NCBI RefSeq assembly: GCF_007785815.1
Contig: NZ_VNIM01000037.1
Span: forward strand, 1 to 38,937
Reading direction: 5' to 3'
Length of the DNA: 38,937 nucleotides
Origin: Alterirhizorhabdus solaris
Lineage (GTDB): Bacteria; Pseudomonadota; Alphaproteobacteria; Sphingomonadales; Sphingomonadaceae
Shown here piece by piece: positions 34,375 to 38,937 of this stretch (positions within the stretch are counted from its first letter, which is position 1; each line of letters opens with the position of its first letter). A program made the position numbers and the translations under genes. The notes under the pieces are model-generated. The model was not told the DNA's origin. It made no database searches and was given only the letters and a program-made list of their open reading frames with translations.

Positions 34375-35421
34375 CTATTCCAAATAGGCCGCCCGGAGTG
34401 CCGCCCGGTCGATTTTCGACAAGCCGATCTCCCGTTCCAGATAATTATCCACCGATCCCCAGCGCTTCTGGATCTCGTCAAAGGCGTAGCTGAGGAACGC
34501 CGTGCCGTCCGGATCCTTCAACGGCTGCGGTTTCGCCGCCCCCGGGTTGTCCTGGTAGCGGGCGAACATCAGGGCGACGGGATCGCCTTCGTGCGCGGCG
34601 GCATTGATCCGCGGCATTTCCCATTCGGGTCGACGGTATGTCGTCGACAGGTGATAGTCCGCGACGATCGTGTCCCGTGGTACGTCCAGCGCGGACAGGA
34701 TCATGGCGGTGACGAACCCTGTCCTGTCCTGTCCGGCAGAGCAATTGTAGGCGATCGCACCTTTCTTCGCGAGGAGGTCGGCGAAAACCAGCCGGAGCTG
34801 AGGCGCCAGCAGCACGGGCATCGGGCGATAGGTGCCTTCCCCGTTCTTCATGCCCCCGCCGAGGAGGGCGGCCATCGAATAGCCGACCGCCTGATAGGGC
34901 ACCCCGTCGATCCTGGTCGGCGCGAGGACACGTTCCTCGCTCGACCGCAGATCGACCAGGCTGGTCAGCCCGAGTGCCCGGATCGACGCCTTGTCACTGG
35001 TGGTGAGCAGGGGCTGGCCGCCCGAACGGTAGATCAGCCCCCAGCGGACATGTTTGCCGCCCGCCGCCGGATAGCCGCCGATGTCCCGGAAGTTCGATCC
35101 CTGTTCCAGCGGCAGCACCCGCTCCGCGACGCGCGCGATATCGCCGGACTTGCGATCGCGGATCAAAAAATACGCCCGCTCGCCCGGGCGCACCGTCACG
35201 ATCTCGCGCCCGTCGCGGTCGTCCTTCGACACGACTTTCGCCTTGGCGATGGTCGCGGCCGGATCGTCGGAGACGAAGACGTCGACCGGGTTCGGATCGC
35301 GCCACGTCACCGTCAGTGAATCCGCAGCCGTGCGGCTCACGAGCGGCGCCTCCGCCGGCAGGGCATAAGCGGTGCCCGCGAGAAGCAGTGTCAGGAACGG
35401 CAGGGTGAACGGGAGACGCAT
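34375..35421 (-). CDS. Exported tyrosine/dual-specificity-type phosphatase (CX5R, Y_phosphatase3-like)
   Basis: 348 residues. A signal peptide (LPFTLPFLTLLLAGTAYALPA) is followed by a beta-rich N-terminal part (about 30-125), then a phosphatase domain opening with the hallmark GSNFRDIGGYP and carrying the P-loop C227-SAGQDR-TGF. The family includes mycobacterial MptpB and Listeria LipA, whose P-loop, as I recall, is HC-x-AG-K-DR; here the His before Cys is Asn and the Lys is Gln. Those changes should alter thiol acidity and substrate choice (phosphoprotein, phosphoinositide or sugar phosphate). AGGAGTTCCGA precedes the ATG at 35421; the frame upstream lies in receptor sequence. It starts 49 bp after the TonB-dependent receptor and is probably in its operon, so it may dephosphorylate the receptor's ligand in the periplasm. 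Confidence 0.9.
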   Translation of the reverse strand: MRLPFTLPFLTLLLAGTAYALPAEAPLVSRTAADSLTVTWRDPNPVDVFVSDDPAATIAKAKVVSKDDRDGREIVTVRPGERAYFLIRDRKSGDIARVAERVLPLEQGSNFRDIGGYPAAGGKHVRWGLIYRSGGQPLLTTSDKASIRALGLTSLVDLRSSEERVLAPTRIDGVPYQAVGYSMAALLGGGMKNGEGTYRPMPVLLAPQLRLVFADLLAKKGAIAYNCSAGQDRTGFVTAMILSALDVPRDTIVADYHLSTTYRRPEWEMPRINAAAHEGDPVALMFARYQDNPGAAKPQPLKDPDGTAFLSYAFDEIQKRWGSVDNYLEREIGLSKIDRAALRAAYLE

Positions 35422-35470
35422 TCGGAACTCCTGACGGTGGACGATACGGAAGCGGCGCCGGAGGCCGGCG

Positions 35471-37834
35471 TCAGAAGCGGACATTGATCTCGCCGCCGAA
35501 CGTGCGTGGCTCGTTGAAGAAGCCGAACTGGCCCGACGTCGGACTGACGGCCTTGTAGAAGAGATGCTGCTCGTCGAAAAGGTTGCGCGCCCACAGCGCG
35601 AAGCCGACCTTCGCATCCATCCGCCCCACGTCGATGTCGGCGATCGCCACGCGGCCGTTCACGATGAAGGCCTTGTCGCCCAGCGGCTGACGGACGTTCG
35701 CCGGATTGTTGGGGCCGAGATAGACCGGATCGTTGGCGTTGGCGTAGAAGCCGTTGTCGAAATTGCCGTCGAGATGCGCGCGAAGCGTGAAGCCCTCCAG
35801 CGGCAGCGCGTAATCGATCGCGCCGTTGGCGGAATGTTCGGGCGTATAGGTCTGGTAGATCGGCACCGCGAGCGTGCTGATCACGCCGGCCGCATTGGGA
35901 TACGGGTTCACCGTGGCCGGGATGCGGACATACTGGTACGCATAGGATGCCGAGAGCGTCAGTCCTTCCAGCGGGGTGACGGTCAGTTCCGCCTCCACGC
36001 CGCGCAGCTTGCCCTTGCCGGGCGCATTGATCGTCGAGGTGGTCGTCCTCGTCTGGCGGAGGCCGCCGGTCTCGAACGGGCGGCTGAAATCGACCTGGAT
36101 GTCCTTGTACGTGCCGGCATAGGCCGCGACGTTCAGGCGCGCGTGATTGTCGAAGAATTCGGTCTTGGCGCCGATCTCGAAGATGGAAACCGATTCCGGA
36201 TCGAATGCGTCATATTCCTGCGAGCGCGAGTTCGCGCCGCCGGATTTGTAGCCGGTGCTCCACTTTCCATAGACATGCACGTCACGGCTCACGTCGAACG
36301 CGAGGTTGACCATCGGATCGACCCGCGACCATGCGGCGTCGAGTCCGATCGGCCCCGAAACCCCGTTGCGGTCGATCGGCGGCAGGCCGTTGACGAGATC
36401 CAGATCGCCATGCTTGCTGTCCCGCGTCCAGCGCAGCCCGCCGGTCAGGTGCAGGGCATCGTCCAGCACGTCCGGCGTCCAGGTCGCCTGGCCGAAGGCG
36501 CCGATGCTGCGGGTGGTGACATGGCTGGAACGATCGATCCGTTGCGTGGCGGGGTTGATCGTGGCGACGGTGAAGGCCGATCCGGCGGCGTTAGTGAAGG
36601 TGTTGGTGTTGAACGCCTGCGCGTTGTCCTCGACATGCTCGCGATAATACAGCGCGCCGACGACGAACTTCACGCGGCCGACGTCGCCGATCGCCTGCAG
36701 CTCCTGGCTCTGCTGGTCCTGCTTGAACTGCGCCAGGCTGTTGCGGGCGAAGGCGAAGCCGGTGAACACGCCGGTGGTGTTCGACATGGAGGTGGAGGCC
36801 GATCCGTTGTCGAACTGGCCCTGCTTCAGCTTGCGATAGGAACTGATCGATTTCAGCGTCAGGTCGGGCATCGCATCCCATTCCAGCGTCAGGCGATGGC
36901 CCTGCACGCGGCCGACGCTCAACTGCTGCGGCACGCCCACGTTGGCCGTCCGCACGCGATCGGGCTGGATGGTGGCGATGGCCGCCTGACGGTTCGTGCC
37001 CGGCGCCACCAGGTTGAGATAGAGCGGCGTGGATTCGTCGCGCGAGATGTCGAACGAATAATCGGCGCTGAAATCGGTCGACGGCTTCCACAGCGCCTCG
37101 ATATGAAGGCCGCGCTTGTCATACTGGTTGAAGCCCTCGGCGCCGGCGAGCGGGTTCTTCACCAGCGGATCGCGGTGGGCGATCACGCCGTCCACCTTGA
37201 CCGCGATGTTTTGGAACGCCGGCAGGTCGAGATGCACCTCGTTCTTGTAGCTGCCGAAATTGCCTAGCCCGCCGGTGCCGTTGAAGTGGAACTCGCCGGT
37301 CGGCTTCTTCGTCACGATGCTCACCGCGCCGCCTTCGGTATTGCGGCCGAACAGCGTGCCCTGCGGTCCCTTCAGCACCTCGATGTTCTCGATATCGAAC
37401 AGCGCGGTGCCCAGACCCTGCGCGCGGCCGAGATAGACCCCGTCGATATAGACGCCGACGCCCTGATCGCGGGCGGGCTGGTTCCCGTCGGAGAGCACGC
37501 CGATGCCGCGGATGTTCACGATCAGCGCGGAATTGCGCGAGTAGAACGGCGCGATCTTCAGCGAGGGTATGGCGCCGTCGCCCAGATCGACCAGCGAGGT
37601 GACGTGGCGGTTGATGAGATCGTCGTTGCGCAGGACCGAGATCGAGATCGGCGTCGTCTGCAGGTTTTCGCGGCGCTTCTGCGCGGTCACGACGATCTCG
37701 TCGAGGCCGCTGCCGTCGGCCGCCGCCGCCGCTTCGGCCGCCACCGCCTCGGCGGCGCTGGCGGGCGCCGCGCCGAGCGCGACGAGCAAGAGGCTGGCGG
37801 CCGTTACGGCCGCGCGGCTGGATGTGGTTGTCAT
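35471..37834 (-). CDS. TonB-dependent outer-membrane receptor
   Basis: 787 residues. Signal peptide to about residue 27 (VALGAAPASAAEA), a short Ala/Glu linker, TonB-box-like DEIVVTAQKRRENLQTTPIS, plug domain (about 45-170, with VYIDGVYLGRAQG and IEVLKGPQGTLFGRNTEGGA in part), then the barrel, ending in the outer-membrane signature EINVRF with terminal Phe. GGGGGC is upstream of the ATG. This is the sphingomonad receptor class that takes up varied organic ligands; it differs clearly from the carbohydrate-operon receptor (no sequence blocks shared beyond the family motifs). The phosphatase follows in the same direction, and a Crp-type regulator lies 198 bp upstream, also leftward. Confidence 0.95.
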   Translation of the reverse strand: MTTTSSRAAVTAASLLLVALGAAPASAAEAVAAEAAAAADGSGLDEIVVTAQKRRENLQTTPISISVLRNDDLINRHVTSLVDLGDGAIPSLKIAPFYSRNSALIVNIRGIGVLSDGNQPARDQGVGVYIDGVYLGRAQGLGTALFDIENIEVLKGPQGTLFGRNTEGGAVSIVTKKPTGEFHFNGTGGLGNFGSYKNEVHLDLPAFQNIAVKVDGVIAHRDPLVKNPLAGAEGFNQYDKRGLHIEALWKPSTDFSADYSFDISRDESTPLYLNLVAPGTNRQAAIATIQPDRVRTANVGVPQQLSVGRVQGHRLTLEWDAMPDLTLKSISSYRKLKQGQFDNGSASTSMSNTTGVFTGFAFARNSLAQFKQDQQSQELQAIGDVGRVKFVVGALYYREHVEDNAQAFNTNTFTNAAGSAFTVATINPATQRIDRSSHVTTRSIGAFGQATWTPDVLDDALHLTGGLRWTRDSKHGDLDLVNGLPPIDRNGVSGPIGLDAAWSRVDPMVNLAFDVSRDVHVYGKWSTGYKSGGANSRSQEYDAFDPESVSIFEIGAKTEFFDNHARLNVAAYAGTYKDIQVDFSRPFETGGLRQTRTTTSTINAPGKGKLRGVEAELTVTPLEGLTLSASYAYQYVRIPATVNPYPNAAGVISTLAVPIYQTYTPEHSANGAIDYALPLEGFTLRAHLDGNFDNGFYANANDPVYLGPNNPANVRQPLGDKAFIVNGRVAIADIDVGRMDAKVGFALWARNLFDEQHLFYKAVSPTSGQFGFFNEPRTFGGEINVRF

Positions 37835-38032
37835 GATGCCCCCGATGGATCGAGCCCGCCTCTGCCGGCGGGTCGGGGCAGCCCATGACGAGTTGCTATG
37901 TCACCTGTGCGAACGGACGATGACGGAACCGTGTCATCGCGGACGGATCAGCCGCACGGTTCGCTTCGGCGGGGCAAGGCGGGCGGGGGGCGATCGGGTG
38001 TATCTGCCTGTCGCGCCGCCCCGGCTCGCGGC

Positions 38033-38785
38033 CTACCGCAGCAGGCGGGCATATTCCTGCTCGGGGCGGCCATAGGTATCGCCGGCCAGCAACAGCAGCT
38101 TGGCCCGATCCTGCACCACGACCCTGGCGCGCAGCGCGCGGATGGCCTGATCCTCCTCCAGCCGGTGGAGCGCATCCGTGATACTGCTGCGCCGCACGCC
38201 GAGCATCAGGCGGAACTCCTCGTGGGTCATGCAGATCTCGTCCGCCTGTACGCGATCGTGATACAGCAGGATCCACCGCGCCATGCGCCGGTCGATCGGG
38301 TGCGCCAGCGACGAGACGATCGTGCGCCCCATCTGCAGCATGAAGACATGGACGAAACGCAGCAACGCCGTCCGCAGCGTGGGGCTGGCATCCGCCGCGG
38401 CGAGCAGCGCGGGGGCGGAGATCCGCAGCGCCTCGCCATGTTCGGCCCGCATCGTCACGTCATAGGGGGCGCGGTCGTCGCCCATCAGCAGCGGCCAGCC
38501 GATGAACCCTTCCGCGCCGATCAGCCCCACCGCGTAGCGCCGGTCGTCCTCCAGCGCGTCGAGCACCCCGGCGATGCCCTGTTCGAGGAAACAGAAACCG
38601 TCGATCGGATCGCCGGCACGGGTGATGTAATCCCCGACGGCGAACGAAACCCGCTCAAGATGCGGCGTCAGCAGGGCGAGGTCCGAGGGGGACAGACCGG
38701 CGAGAAGGCGGTTGCCGGGGGCAGGCGGCACCGGCTCCACGCAGTCGCGGATCATCCGGCCGATGATCGATGTGACATTCGACAT
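38033..38785 (-). CDS. Crp/Fnr-family transcriptional regulator
   Basis: 250 residues from the ATG at 38785 (GGGATGGGATC upstream); the frame extends to 38848 but the extra residues are not family-like. The cyclic-nucleotide-type beta roll (about 25-140: LTPHLERVSFAVGDYITRAGD, in part, and FCFLEQGIAGVL) is followed by a C-terminal winged helix (about 165-235: MTHEEFRLMLGVRRSSITDALHRL in part). The four-Cys Fe-S cluster of FNR is absent, and I do not see the Arg/Ser cAMP pocket of true Crp, so its signal is unknown. It sits directly upstream of the receptor-phosphatase pair and divergent from the edge gene, and may control either. Confidence 0.9.
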   Translation of the reverse strand: MSNVTSIIGRMIRDCVEPVPPAPGNRLLAGLSPSDLALLTPHLERVSFAVGDYITRAGDPIDGFCFLEQGIAGVLDALEDDRRYAVGLIGAEGFIGWPLLMGDDRAPYDVTMRAEHGEALRISAPALLAAADASPTLRTALLRFVHVFMLQMGRTIVSSLAHPIDRRMARWILLYHDRVQADEICMTHEEFRLMLGVRRSSITDALHRLEEDQAIRALRARVVVQDRAKLLLLAGDTYGRPEQEYARLLR

Positions 38786-38885
38786 GATGATCCCATCCCC
38801 GACGTGAACACGGTTCTGCCCGTTACCGTACAGAAACGTTACGCCCATGCCGATTGTTCAACCCCCTGCAACAACAGGAGGAAAC
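38786..38885. promoter_or_regulatory. Divergent regulatory gap, Crp-type gene versus edge gene
   Basis: 100 bp between two divergent starts. CGTTAC is directly repeated at 38821-38826 and 38837-38842 (16-bp period), and TTGTT/AACAA flank 11 bases near 38853-38873. These are candidate regulator contacts, but the evidence is weak. AGGAGGAAAC is the ribosome site of the edge gene. Confidence 0.3.
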
Positions 38886-38937
38886 ATGTCCGTCACCCCG
38901 AAGCGCCCGTTCGCACGGGCCATTCTGGTCGCAGCCC
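38886..38937 (+). CDS. Start of an unidentified gene, cut by the right edge
   Basis: Seventeen codons follow a strong AGGAGG site: MSVTPKRPFARAILVAA. The basic then hydrophobic start looks like a signal peptide or membrane anchor. Product not identifiable. Confidence 0.6.
   Translation, partial: MSVTPKRPFARAILVAA

Noticed and set aside
35564-37267. 567-codon open frame on the + strand
   Set aside because: Shadow of the TonB-dependent receptor on the other strand.
1-38937. CRISPR arrays, complete insertion sequences, rRNA genes, replication origin
   Set aside because: No regular short repeats with unique spacers, no transposase with terminal inverted repeats, and no rRNA-like stretch were seen.

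Overview
The window reads as chromosomal DNA of a Sphingomonas-like alphaproteobacterium. The sequence is GC-rich, two large TonB-dependent receptors sit beside exported glycoside hydrolases (two with twin-arginine-type leaders), and sugars are oxidised by a non-phosphorylative pathway typical of alphaproteobacteria. This assignment is from gene style and codon habit only. The theme is harvest of an arabinose- and galactose-containing plant polysaccharide, followed by oxidation of the released L-arabinose.

Region 1 (1-9640) is the arabinose block. A sugar-acid dehydratase (IlvD/Edd family, cut by the left edge) and a secreted aldose 1-epimerase run leftward. A FucP-type sugar/H+ symporter runs rightward from the same gap. 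A FadR-type GntR regulator faces a rightward run of alpha-ketoglutaric semialdehyde dehydrogenase, AraD1-type FAH-fold dehydratase, L-arabinose/D-galactose 1-dehydrogenase and a secreted GH51 arabinofuranosidase. Together they cover arabinose to arabonate to 2-keto-3-deoxyarabonate to 2-oxoglutarate semialdehyde to 2-oxoglutarate; only the lactonase is not seen. Two TNGTNNNACNA boxes lie in the two gaps this regulator would be expected to control.

Region 2 (9759-18638, leftward) holds a GH2 beta-galactosidase-like enzyme with an SDR oxidoreductase, then a GH3 enzyme, a membrane-anchored esterase and a CE1-like esterase in tight overlap. Region 3 (18858-32668, mostly rightward) holds a second GH3, a leftward TetR regulator with a 15-bp palindrome in its divergent gap, a TonB-dependent receptor, a decayed SGNH esterase fragment, an alpha/beta esterase, a membrane-anchored ThuA protein, a small helical protein, a second GH2, a third GH3 and an exported NTF2-like protein. 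Several junctions overlap (ATGA, GTGA, TGATG), which suggests translational coupling.

Region 4 (32669-34374) is an integration scar next to tRNA-Gly(CCC). It holds a frameshifted tyrosine-integrase N-terminus joined to the C-terminus of a large serine recombinase, a tandem 14-bp copy of the tRNA 3' end, and a strong terminator hairpin. Region 5 (34375-38937) holds a leftward TonB-dependent receptor and exported CX5R phosphatase pair, a Crp/Fnr-type regulator, and the first codons of a divergent gene cut by the right edge.
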